A DNA stretch of 64,000 nucleotides from Methanosarcina sp. KYL-1 (GTDB taxonomy: Archaea > Halobacteriota > Methanosarcinia > Methanosarcinales > Methanosarcinaceae): assembly GCF_024372725.1 (NCBI RefSeq), contig NZ_VOUA01000003.1, forward strand, positions 124,001 through 188,000, in the 5' to 3' direction. The notes under the pieces were generated by a model. The model did not search any database. It was given only the letters and a program-made list of their open reading frames with translations, and was not told the DNA's origin. Positions within the stretch are counted from its first letter, which is position 1. The number at the start of each line of letters is the position of its first letter. Below are positions 1 to 8,900 of the stretch, one piece after another. Both the position numbers and the translations under genes were made by a program.

Positions 1-96
1 TTGGTCATTTGAATACCCTTTTTGGTCACACTGATATACTTTCTGGAAAAGGCCGGTCGTGCGAGCACGACCGGTGATAGCTCGGGGTTTTTCAAA
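1..96 (-). repeat. Paired-hairpin repeat element, copy C (left-end hairpin and start of array; cut by the window edge)
   Basis: On the minus strand this reads TCACCGG, a hairpin (CCGGTCGTGC-GAGC-ACGACCGG type stem at about 54-76), CCTTTTCC, an AAAGTATAT-like stretch, then ~21-nt degenerate units of the form RTGACCAAAAAGGGTATT. This is the same order seen in the copies at 15.05-15.57 kb and 23.05-23.52 kb, so the window begins inside a third copy in the opposite orientation. No protein is encoded. The 64-codon ORF at 159-353 next to it has no recognisable features. Confidence 0.6.
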
Positions 97-517
97 CATT
101 GTTTTTCTCAGGGAGTCAGGATGACTGAAATAATGACTGACATCAGATCACCGAACTTTTGAAGGTGATTCCGAACGTGAATGAAGATTGGGTCTCGGTC
201 CGCAAAGAGCATTTGACAGGGCTTCAAAGGGCTGAGTTTTCTCTTTTCCCTCTATTTTTTTCCACTCGTTTTATCTGCTTGTTTCTTCCCTGTCTAAAAA
301 GGATTATGTGCCTTATTTTTGCGGAATACCGGTTTATAACTCCCTGTAGATAAATCAAAAGCTTTATATTGGAATTTCACGTACTAGTCTCAACAACGCT
401 GTACACAGTTGTGCATTATTTTCGAAAACCGTGCAGTATAGACTTAATTGTTGTAAAGGCATTTACCGAGTCTTAAAAAGCTTTAAGTAAGGCTCCGGGA
501 ATTTCAGTTTCTCTTTA

Positions 518-705
518 GAGCTTACTTTAAACCTTACTTTAGACCTTATTGTAGAGCTTACTATAAATCAGTCCCTTGATTAATCTCAATTAATTCCTTG
601 ATTAATCTCAATTAATTCCTTGATTAATCTCAATTAATTCCTTGATTAATCTCAATTAATTCCTTGATTAATCTCAATTAATTCCTTGATCAGTCCCGAT
701 TAATC
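518..705. repeat. Two adjacent tandem arrays upstream of iorA (4 x 12 bp, then 6 x 22 bp)
   Basis: Four 12-bp units like GAGCTTACTTTA (518-565) are followed by five near-perfect and one degenerate 22-bp units (CCTTGATTAATCTCAATTAA core) from about 574 to 705. There are no unique spacers, so this is not CRISPR. The array ends less than 90 bp before the iorA start, so it lies in or near the promoter/leader. The rest of 97-792 shows no convincing gene. Confidence 0.85.
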
Positions 706-792
706 CTTTGATTAACTACTTGATTAGTCCTGAAGTAACCTCTCGATTTAATTATCGAGTTTTTCCAATTTATCACCCAGGATATGAGATGA

Positions 793-2715
793 GTGCACTT
801 GAATGAAAAAAAATTATTAATGGGAAATGAAGCCATTGCACTTGGAGCCATAGAAGCCGGAGTCCAGGTCGTGACGGGATACCCGGGGACCCCGTCCACC
901 GAGGCCCTGGAGACCATCATCCGGTATTCGGGCAGCTGCGGGATCTACACCGAGTGGTCCAGCAATGAAAAGGTAGCGCTTGAAACGGCTGTGGGGGCAG
1001 CTTATTCCGGGGCAAAGGCACTTGTGACCATGAAGCAGGTGGGGCTGAACGTTGCTTCCGACCCCCTGATGAGCCTTACCTATATAGGGGTAAAGGGAGC
1101 TCTTGTCCTCCTGGTCGCCGACGACCCGGGCCCCCATTCCTCCCAGACCGAGCAGGACACGCGGGCTTTCGGGCATTTTGCAAACATTCCGGTCCTTGAC
1201 CCCGCAAGCCCTCAGGAAGCCTATGAGCTGACAAAGCTGGCTTTCGAACTTTCCCACGAATTCGAAGTCCCGGTCATCCTCCGGACCACCACAAGGGTTT
1301 CCCACGGCTGCGGGGATGTGGCTGTGGCTGAGGGAGAGCCCCTGCCTGTTCAGGCAGACTGGGAAGGCTTCGTAAAGGAGAGGCGGTGGACCATTTTCCC
1401 CAGGCTTACGGCTGAGAGGCACCCCTGGCTCGAGGGCGTGCAGGTGCAGCTTTCGGAGCGCTTTTCCGGCCTCCCCTATAATTCAATATCCGGAAACGGA
1501 AAAATCGGGATCATGGCTTCCGGGGTCTCGGCCCTCTATGCAAAGGAAGCTGTAGAAGCTGTCCGGGGTTTTGAAGAGCTTTTCACCCTCTTCAGGGTCG
1601 GGACAGTCTACCCCTTCCCCGAAAAGGCGGCTCTTTCCTTCTTAAAGGGGATCGAAAAACTGGTAGTTATCGAAGAACTGGACCCGTACCTGGAAGAGCA
1701 GGCCCTCCAGCTTATAGGAAAGGCCCATCTCCCTGTGGACGTCTACGGAAAAAAGAACGGCTTTTTCCCTGTCAGTGGGGAATATTCCGTGGACCTGGTG
1801 GTCGATGGCATCAACCGGGTACTTGAAAGGCTGGGAGAAAGCGTCCGCCTTTCCCATGCGGTTCCTGCCGTCTCCAGGGAAGAGCTTCCGCCCCTCCCGG
1901 TCCGGGCTCCGACCCTCTGTGCGGGCTGCATGCACAGGACCGTATTTTATGCTTTTAAGCAGGCTGGAAAGCAGTTCAAGAAAGAGTCTGAAGTTGACAC
2001 GATTTTTTCCGGGGACATCGGCTGTTACACCCTCGGAAATGCCCACCCCCTGAACATGGTGGACACCTGCCTCTGCATGGGAGCGGGCGTGAGCATAGCA
2101 GGCGGGCTATCCCGCACAAACCCCGGGGCAAAGCATGTCGCTTTCATCGGGGACTCCACCTTTTTCCACTCCGGCATCCCTGCAGTGGTAAACGCCGTCT
2201 ACAACGGGGCAAACATCACTCTTGCCGTTCTGGACAACCGCACCACCGCCATGACAGGGCACCAGCCCCATCCGGGAATAGGGGTTACGGCCCTCGGGAG
2301 TGCTTCAAAAGCCATTGACATTGCAACCCTGGTCAGGAGCTGCGGGGTCGAATTTGTAAAGGCGGTAGACGTCGAAAGCCTGGCCGCGTGCATTGAAGCC
2401 GCAAGGGAAGCCCTGGAATTTGAAGGGCCTTCGGCTGTGGTTTTCAAAGGCAGGTGCGTGGGGATTACAAAGTCCGTTTCTCGCTGCACAATTGACCCTG
2501 AAACCTGTACAGGTTGCGGTTTCTGTGTAAAGCAGCTCGGCTGCCCTGCCCTGGCCCTTCCTGCAGGAGAAGATAAGCCTATAATCCAGAACAGCTGCAG
2601 CGGCTGCGGGCTCTGTGCTGAGATCTGCCCTTCGGGGGCTATCAGGGTTGAAGGGATAAAGCAGGAAGTAAAGCAGGAAGTAAAGCAGGAAGTAAAGCAG
2701 GAGGTGAAGCGGTGA
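793..2715 (+). CDS. iorA: Indolepyruvate ferredoxin oxidoreductase, alpha subunit
   Basis: Catalytic subunit of the thiamine-diphosphate enzyme that oxidatively decarboxylates aryl pyruvates (from Trp, Phe, Tyr) to aryl-acetyl-CoA, reducing ferredoxin in the cytoplasm. The 640 residues match the family. The N-terminal pyruvate-oxidoreductase-type domain begins GNEAIALGAIEAGV. The TPP-binding region lies at about residues 410-490 (GDIGCYTLG, then GDSTFFHSG and LDNRTTAMTG). Two ferredoxin-type 4Fe-4S motifs close the protein: CTGCGFCVKQLGC (about 572-584) and CSGCGLCAEICP (about 602-613). The GTG start at 793 follows a GAGATGAG stretch. The C-terminus ends in four KQEV repeats that are not a family feature. 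Translation is coupled to iorB by a 4-nt GTGA overlap, and paaK follows, giving a fermentative amino-acid pathway. Confidence 0.95.
   Translation: MHLNEKKLLMGNEAIALGAIEAGVQVVTGYPGTPSTEALETIIRYSGSCGIYTEWSSNEKVALETAVGAAYSGAKALVTMKQVGLNVASDPLMSLTYIGVKGALVLLVADDPGPHSSQTEQDTRAFGHFANIPVLDPASPQEAYELTKLAFELSHEFEVPVILRTTTRVSHGCGDVAVAEGEPLPVQADWEGFVKERRWTIFPRLTAERHPWLEGVQVQLSERFSGLPYNSISGNGKIGIMASGVSALYAKEAVEAVRGFEELFTLFRVGTVYPFPEKAALSFLKGIEKLVVIEELDPYLEEQALQLIGKAHLPVDVYGKKNGFFPVSGEYSVDLVVDGINRVLERLGESVRLSHAVPAVSREELPPLPVRAPTLCAGCMHRTVFYAFKQAGKQFKKESEVDTIFSGDIGCYTLGNAHPLNMVDTCLCMGAGVSIAGGLSRTNPGAKHVAFIGDSTFFHSGIPAVVNAVYNGANITLAVLDNRTTAMTGHQPHPGIGVTALGSASKAIDIATLVRSCGVEFVKAVDVESLAACIEAAREALEFEGPSAVVFKGRCVGITKSVSRCTIDPETCTGCGFCVKQLGCPALALPAGEDKPIIQNSCSGCGLCAEICPSGAIRVEGIKQEVKQEVKQEVKQEVKR
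2659..2706 (+). repeat. 4 x 12-bp in-frame repeat at the 3' end of iorA, carrying the iorB ribosome-binding site
   Basis: Four AAGCAGGAAGTA-type units encode KQEV x4. The last unit reads AAGCAGGAGGTG, and its GGAGGTGA is the apparent Shine-Dalgarno of iorB (GTG at 2712). The other three units carry the weaker GGAAGTA. Twelve bp preserves the reading frame, so copy number could change by slippage without breaking IorA. Confidence 0.85.
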
Positions 2716-3302
2716 AATACGATATTCTCATTGCAGGCGTAGGCGGGCAGGGGGTTGTGCTGGCCTCCCGCATGCTTGCGCTTGCAGCCATGAAAGCCGG
2801 CTACCACGTTAGCACGGCCGAGACCATAGGAATGTCCCAGCGGGAAGGTTCCGTGAGCAGCCATATAAGGATTGGAGAGGATGTCTCGGGTTCCCTTATC
2901 CCGGCCGGGCAGGCGGACCTGCTGCTGGGCCTCGAACCCGCAGAAACCGTAAGGAACATTCCTTTCCTGAAAAAAGCCGGGAAAGCCATAGTGAACACCC
3001 ATGCAGTCCCTCCGGCTTCAAAGCCGCCGGGAAGCCCCGAGTACGACCCGGAAGCCCTGCTGTCCTTCCTTAAAGCGAGCTGTCCTGGCCTCCTCTGCCT
3101 CGATTTCACAGAGCTTGCAGAAGAGGCGGGCACCTATAAAGCCGCAAACGTCGCGATGCTTGGGGCAGCTGCCGGGGCAGGAACACTGCCTTTTTCGGAA
3201 GAAGCCCTGCAGGCAGTGCTGGAAGCTGAAATTCCCGAAAAGTACAGGGCCGTGAACAGAAAAGCATTTGAAATTGCCAGGGACCGTATATCCGGTCTTT
3301 GA
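2712..3302 (+). CDS. iorB: Indolepyruvate ferredoxin oxidoreductase, beta subunit
   Basis: Small subunit of the IorAB complex (196 residues, usual family length), belonging to the gamma-type domain of 2-oxoacid:ferredoxin oxidoreductases. The signature GVGGQGVVLASRML is at residues 8-21, followed by the ETIGMSQREGSVSSHIR segment typical of this domain. It starts with GTG overlapping the iorA stop by 4 nt and has a strong GGAGGTGA site 4 nt upstream, so translational coupling giving equal subunit synthesis is likely. It acts with IorA in the cytoplasm, passing electrons to ferredoxin and making aryl-acetyl-CoA. The last codons fall inside a 15-bp tandem repeat. Confidence 0.95.
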   Translation: MKYDILIAGVGGQGVVLASRMLALAAMKAGYHVSTAETIGMSQREGSVSSHIRIGEDVSGSLIPAGQADLLLGLEPAETVRNIPFLKKAGKAIVNTHAVPPASKPPGSPEYDPEALLSFLKASCPGLLCLDFTELAEEAGTYKAANVAMLGAAAGAGTLPFSEEALQAVLEAEIPEKYRAVNRKAFEIARDRISGL

Positions 3303-3333
3303 TTATCCGATCTTTAATTATCCGGTCTTTGAT
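3289..3333 (+). repeat. 3 x 15-bp tandem repeat spanning the iorB stop codon
   Basis: Three units of the form TATCCGGTCTTTGAT run from the last iorB codons into the iorB-paaK gap, ending 6 nt before the paaK ribosome-binding site GGTGA. Confidence 0.8.
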
Positions 3334-3348
3334 TAAAGGTGAAATGAT

Positions 3349-4656
3349 ATGTATGAAGCATCCGTGGAGTCTGAACTTGATCCCAATGCCCAGCTTTACC
3401 ATCCCGAACTCTCGGAAGAAGATACTCTTGCAAAACTGAAGGCACTGCTGAAGCGGGTAGCTGAGGGCAGCCCCTTTTACCAGAAGAAATTCAAGGAAGC
3501 AAACGTGGATATCGAGAAAATCGAGACCCTCGAAGACCTGAAACATCTTCCCTTCACGAACAAGGAAGAGCTGAGAGACGCCTACCCCCTGGGACTGCAG
3601 GCAGTGCCTGAACCCGAGGTCGTCAGGATCCATTCCTCTTCCGGGACCACCGGAAAGCCTGTGATCATTCCTTACACGCGAAAAGACGTGGACACCTGGG
3701 CCGAGATGATGATGCGCTGCTACATGATGGCAGGCCTGACCAATATGGACAGGATCCAGATCACACCCGGGTACGGGCTCTGGACTGCAGGGATCGGGTT
3801 CCAGCTCGGGGCCGAACGCCTGGGGGCCATGGCTATTCCCACAGGGCCCGGAAACACCGAAAAGCAGCTCGAGATGCTCACCGACCTGAAGTCAACAGCC
3901 CTTGCAAGCACCTCTTCCTACGCGCTTCTCCTGGCCGAGGAAATCGAAAAGCGAGGCTTAAAGGACAGGATCCACCTGAAAATCGGGATCGTGGGTTCCG
4001 AGCGCTGGAGTGAAAAGATGCGAAACAGGATCGAAACCGAGCTGGGAGTCGAAACTTTTGACATCTACGGGCTGACTGAAATCTACGGGCCCGGGATTGC
4101 CCTGGACTGCTCCTGCCATGAGGGAATGCACTACTGGTCCGACCACCTGCTCTTCGAGATCATTGACCCGATTACGGGAGAACAGCTCCCCGAAGGCACG
4201 CTCGGGGAACTGGTGATCACCACACTCACAAAAGAAGGCGCACCCCTTATCCGCTACAGGACAAGGGACCTGACCCGCATAATCCCGGGCTCCTGCCCCT
4301 GCGGCTGCCCCTTCCCGAGAATCGACCGGATCCTCGGAAGGTCTGACGACCGCATCAAGTTCAAGGCCGTAAACATCTATCCCGGGCAGATCGAAGACAT
4401 CATCCACAGGGTCCCCGGAGTAAGCAGCGAATACCAGATCCTCCTTACCCGCAGGGACGGCAGGGACAGCATGCTCTTCAAAGTCGAGATCGAAGGGGCC
4501 GAAGACCCCGTAAGAAAAGGAAAAACCGAAAAAGCCCTGGGAAAAGCTTTCAAGGACTTTATCGGGGTAACCGTGGATATTGAAGGTGTAAAACTCGGGG
4601 AACTTCCCCGCAGCATGAAAAAGACAAAAAGAGTGATCGATGAAAGGGAGCTTTGA
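3349..4656 (+). CDS. paaK: Phenylacetate-CoA ligase family (aryl-acetate:CoA ligase, AMP-forming)
   Basis: Adenylate-forming enzyme of the PaaK family (435 residues, typical length). It interconverts an aryl acetate plus CoA and ATP with the aryl-acetyl-CoA thioester. The phosphate-binding motif SSSGTTGKPVIIPYT is at about residues 95-109. Further motifs are YGLTEIYGPG, the hinge-region RTRDLTRIIPG, and GRSDDRIKFKAVNIYP, which leads the C-terminal domain. A CPCGCPFPRIDR segment matches the family. The ATG has a GGTGA site 6 nt upstream. Position directly after iorAB suggests it handles the IorAB product. In a methanogen it may work in the acid-forming direction for energy, or in the reverse direction to import aryl acids for aromatic amino-acid synthesis. 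The sequence alone does not decide. Confidence 0.92.
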   Translation: MYEASVESELDPNAQLYHPELSEEDTLAKLKALLKRVAEGSPFYQKKFKEANVDIEKIETLEDLKHLPFTNKEELRDAYPLGLQAVPEPEVVRIHSSSGTTGKPVIIPYTRKDVDTWAEMMMRCYMMAGLTNMDRIQITPGYGLWTAGIGFQLGAERLGAMAIPTGPGNTEKQLEMLTDLKSTALASTSSYALLLAEEIEKRGLKDRIHLKIGIVGSERWSEKMRNRIETELGVETFDIYGLTEIYGPGIALDCSCHEGMHYWSDHLLFEIIDPITGEQLPEGTLGELVITTLTKEGAPLIRYRTRDLTRIIPGSCPCGCPFPRIDRILGRSDDRIKFKAVNIYPGQIEDIIHRVPGVSSEYQILLTRRDGRDSMLFKVEIEGAEDPVRKGKTEKALGKAFKDFIGVTVDIEGVKLGELPRSMKKTKRVIDEREL

Positions 4657-4735
4657 AAGCCCTTTCATCTTTTGAAAGTCTTTTAATATACTTATTTTCC
4701 CGTATTTCCCATTAGTCTTCTTTTCCTGAAGAAAA

Positions 4736-5752
4736 TTATTCAGAGGCGGGTTTTTCCGCGTTAATATCTTTTTTGTACACGATTGTCCTGTAGGGGAAGG
4801 GGATCTCGATGCCTTCTTCATCAAAGCGTTTTTTGATTGCTTCCCTGAGTTCGCATCCTGAACTGTATGCAACACTCCGGTCCCTGAACCAGACGAGCAG
4901 CCTCATGTTCACTGCGAAATCCCCGAGTTCAGTGACGTATACTTCGACTTCTCCTCTTTCCCTGAAGTCCGGGTCCACCGCGTGCAGCGTGGGAAAGTCC
5001 AGGAGCCCCGATTTAAGGGTATCGGATTTCAGGATGCCTGGCTTTATCACGCTGTATTCTATGTTCTGTGGGGGCATGACATTTGGGTGTTTTCTAGCTT
5101 CCTCGATCATTATCTTCCTTGCCTGGTCAATGTCGGAGTCGTAGCTGATCCCCACATTCACGGACCAGATAATCGCCGGGTCCTCGATGGTCCAGTTAAT
5201 TATGGACTCGTTGCTTATGATCGAGTTGGGGATGATCAGGCGCCGGTTGTCCCATGTGGTGATTACCGTATGCCTGAGGTTCAGGTCAGTGACTTTCCCG
5301 TACTCGTTCATGATGTTAAGCCGGTCTCCTACCCTGAAGGGCTGGAAAATAGCAAGGGAAAGCCCTGCAATGATATTGCTCAGGGTGTTCTGGGCGGCAA
5401 AACCTATGATGATACCCGCAACCCCCGCCCCTGTAAAGAGAGCGACAGAAAGGCTTCTGAGGTCAGGGATGCTGAAGATGATGGTTATCAGGCCCAGGAA
5501 ATAAACTGCTGAAACCGTGATATGCCTCAACATCCGAAAAGCCGTGATGTCCATATGAAGCCTATCACTGGCTTTTTTGAAGTAACTCTCCATAAGATGG
5601 TTTACCAGCCTTGCAACGATAATGGTGCCTGCAGCTACCAAAATGATGAAAATGATCCTGCCCAGGTTGTTAGATAACCAGAGGAAAGCATTTCCTATAT
5701 CTTCATCAATATAGGACAGGCTTTCGGCAAGGGTGGATTGCAATATCTGCAT
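4736..5752 (-). CDS. Mechanosensitive ion channel, MscS family
   Basis: Small-conductance mechanosensitive channel that opens under membrane tension to release solutes during hypo-osmotic shock. The 338 residues contain an N-terminal membrane region with about three hydrophobic helices (roughly residues 28-50, 75-95 and 98-120). The pore-lining helix has the family's glycine/alanine pattern (LFTGAGVAGIIIGFAAQNTL), followed by the cytoplasmic MscS beta domain (FRVGDRLNI, DNRRLIIPNS) and the C-terminal alpha/beta domain ending in IEIPFPYRTI. It is convergent with paaK and separated from it by about 80 bp. It is a paralogue of the channel at 13832-14776 but without an adjacent DUF432 gene. Confidence 0.93.
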   Translation of the reverse strand: MQILQSTLAESLSYIDEDIGNAFLWLSNNLGRIIFIILVAAGTIIVARLVNHLMESYFKKASDRLHMDITAFRMLRHITVSAVYFLGLITIIFSIPDLRSLSVALFTGAGVAGIIIGFAAQNTLSNIIAGLSLAIFQPFRVGDRLNIMNEYGKVTDLNLRHTVITTWDNRRLIIPNSIISNESIINWTIEDPAIIWSVNVGISYDSDIDQARKIMIEEARKHPNVMPPQNIEYSVIKPGILKSDTLKSGLLDFPTLHAVDPDFRERGEVEVYVTELGDFAVNMRLLVWFRDRSVAYSSGCELREAIKKRFDEEGIEIPFPYRTIVYKKDINAEKPASE

Positions 5753-5987
5753 GGTACTGAATGTATCGGGAAGCCCTATATAAGCATTGACGTGTGCAAT
5801 TGCAGGAAAAACAGGACAAAATTAAAAAGTAAATAAAAAGTTAAGGGCTTTAATAGCCGTTATTTGCCCTTTTCTTTTTCACTTTTCTCTTTCAGTTTTT
5901 TACTTTTTACTTTTTTTCTTTTTCACTTTTCTTTTTCACTTTTTATATTCCATATTTCGATTTTTTGAATATCTCCGGAAATGTCTC

Positions 5988-8900
5988 TCAGGCAAGTACG
6001 GTTTCCTCCTTCACGTATACCCAGTACCCGTCGTAAGGTTTCACTTCAAAGATGTCTGTCCCTACCTGGTTCCCGTTAAGCTCCCCGGTCAGGCCGTTGT
6101 AGCCCACAAATGCATACGAACCGTAGCCGGTCTCGTCAGGGACCCAGGGGCCGATGACCTTTACATAGGAGTCGTTGATGGTTATGAACGTGGTATCGGC
6201 AGTCAGGTTGTACTCCGAAGGTGATCCGACGGCGTTCCAGCCAGGGTACAGTTTCATGCTTGGCGGGACTGCAGCAACTTTCTTCGCAGCGGAAGAGAAC
6301 TGTTCGGAGGCGTTGAATTCGGTTTCTGGCGGGATGTTGATCCAGTATCCCTTCAGGGGTTCGATGTACAGGACATCTTCATAGAGCATGCTCGAACTGT
6401 TATAGTAGATCAGGGCATTGAAGTCCACGCCTGCAAGCAGGGAATCGACACTCGTATCCTCTGCCTCGAATGGGATCGAGAAGAAGTACCATGTTGTTGG
6501 CGGCTCTTCCGGCGGGATCAGTACAGCATCAATTGCATGAATGACCCCGTTGCTGGCTTCAATGTCTGCTACGATGATCTTTGCATCTCCTATAAAGATG
6601 CCTTCTTCCGTGACGTTGACAGTCTGGTTGCTTCCCTGGAGAGTCGTGACATTCGTCACGTTTTGCAGGTCCACTTCCATCAGTTTCTCTTCAGCCACAT
6701 GGTACAGGAGGATTTCAGTCAGCATCTCCGTGTCGTTCTGGAGGGCTGCTATGGTCTCGTTGGGCAGGGCTGCAAATGCATCGTCCGTCGGGGCAAATAC
6801 CGTGTACGGTCCTTCTCCCCTCAGGGTCTCTGTCAGGTTTGCAGTTTCGAGAGCCTCCAGAAGCGCCGTGAAGTTCCCGTAAGCTTCTGCCGTGTCGATG
6901 ATGTCCATTTCCTCTGGAGGTGCTTCCGGCGGGATCAGCACAGCGTCAATGGCATGAATGACCCCGTTGCTGGTTTCAATGTCAGCTATTATGATCTTTG
7001 CATCTCCCACAAAGATGCCTTCTTCCGTGGCATTGACGGTCAGGTTGCTTCCCTGGAGAGTCGTGACGTTTGTCACGTTTTGGAGGTCTGCTTCCATCAG
7101 TTTTCCTTCAGCCACGTGGTACAGGAGGATGTCTTTCAGCACCGTATCGTTCTGGAGAGCTTCTACGGTTTCGTTGGGCAGTGCTGCAAATGCATCGTCC
7201 GTCGGGGCAAATACCGTGTACGGTCCTTCTCCCTTCAGGGTTTCTGTCAGGTTTGCAGTCTCGATAGCTCCCAGAAGCGCTGTGAAGTTCCCGGTCTCGT
7301 TGGCTGTTTCGATTATGTCCACCAGTTCCACAGGAGGTTCTTCCGGCGGGATCAGCACAGCGTCAATTGCATGAATGACCCCGTTGCTGGCTTCAATGTC
7401 TGCTACGATGATCTTTGCATCTCCTATAAAGATGCCTTCTTCCGTGACGTTGACAGTCTGGTTGCTTCCCTGGAGAGTCGTGACATTCGTCACGTTTTGC
7501 AGGTCCACTTCCATCAGTTTCTCTTCAGCCACATGGTACAGGAGGATTTCAGTCAGCATCTCCGTGTCGTTCTGGAGGGCTGCTATGGTCTCGTTGGGCA
7601 GGGCTGCAAATGCATCGTCCGTCGGGGCAAATACCGTGTACGGTCCTTCTCCCCTCAGGGTCTCTGTCAGGTTTGCAGTTTCGAGAGCCTCCAGAAGCGC
7701 CGTGAAGTTCCCGTAAGCTTCTGCCGTGTCGATGATGTCCATTTCCTCTGGAGGTGCTTCCGGCGGGATCAGCACAGCGTCAATGGCATGAATGACCCCG
7801 TTGCTGGTTTCAATGTCAGCTATTATGATCTTTGCATCTCCCACAAAGATGCCTTCTTCCGTGGCATTGACGGTCAGGTTGCTTCCCTGGAGAGTCGTGA
7901 CGTTTGTCACGTTTTGGAGGTCTGCTTCCATCAGTTTTCCTTCAGCCACGTGGTACAGGAGGATGTCTTTCAGCACCGTATCGTTCTGGAGAGCTTCTAC
8001 GGTTTCGTTGGGCAGTGCTGCAAATGCATCGTCCGTCGGGGCAAATACCGTGTACGGTCCTTCTCCCTTCAGGGTTTCTGTCAGGTTTGCAGTCTCGATA
8101 GCTCCCAGAAGCGCTGTGAAGTTCCCGGTCTCGTTGGCTGTTTCGATTATGTCCACCAGTTCCACAGGAGGTTCTTCCGGCGGGATCGGCTCTTCTGCGA
8201 CTGTGATGTTCACGAGGTATTTCGTTTCTTCAAGTACCGGTTCCCCTCCTTCTTCAAGAGTGTACCAGAAGCTCACAGTATCTCCGGCAGCCACGGTGTT
8301 CAGTCCGAAAGCCTCGGGAGCCTGTTCCCCGTTTATGAAGATGTACCAGGCCTCAAAAGTTTCGGGGCTGTTTTCAAACCCGTCGATACTCTCAAGGAGG
8401 AATCCTCCGGTGCTTTCGAACGCCTCATCCGAGGCATTGAAGGAAAGCTCGCTTGCATACAGGGCTCCGAGGTCGGTGAAATTGTCGATCTCGTAGCTTG
8501 CAGTGGCGTTGTTGCTAGGCACGAAGGTGAAGTTGCCAGGGGTGAGAGTGACGTTGTCGTCAAAGAGCACCTCAGCTCCTTCTTCCTCCGGCAGGGTCAG
8601 CACAGCGTCAATGACGTGGATTACCCCATTGCTGGTTTCAATGTCAGACTGTATGATCTTTGCGTTCCCCACAAAGATGCCTTCTTCCGTGACATTGACA
8701 GGCAACAGGCTTCCCTGGAGGGTGGTGATGCTTGTCAGGTTTACCACATCTGCTTCCATCAGTTCACCAGGGGCTACGTGATAGAGCAAGATGTTTGTCA
8801 GCATATTCGGGTCATTGACGATGGCGTCGATGGTCTCATTCGGCAGGGCCTCAAATGCATCATCCGTCGGGGCAAATACCGTGTATGGTCCTTCTTCTCT

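Noticed and set aside
159-353. 64-codon ORF near the window start
   Set aside because: No ribosome-binding site, no family pattern, and it lies between a repeat element and tandem arrays.
574-705. CRISPR array upstream of iorA
   Set aside because: The 22-bp units are directly adjacent with no variable spacers, and no cas gene is nearby.
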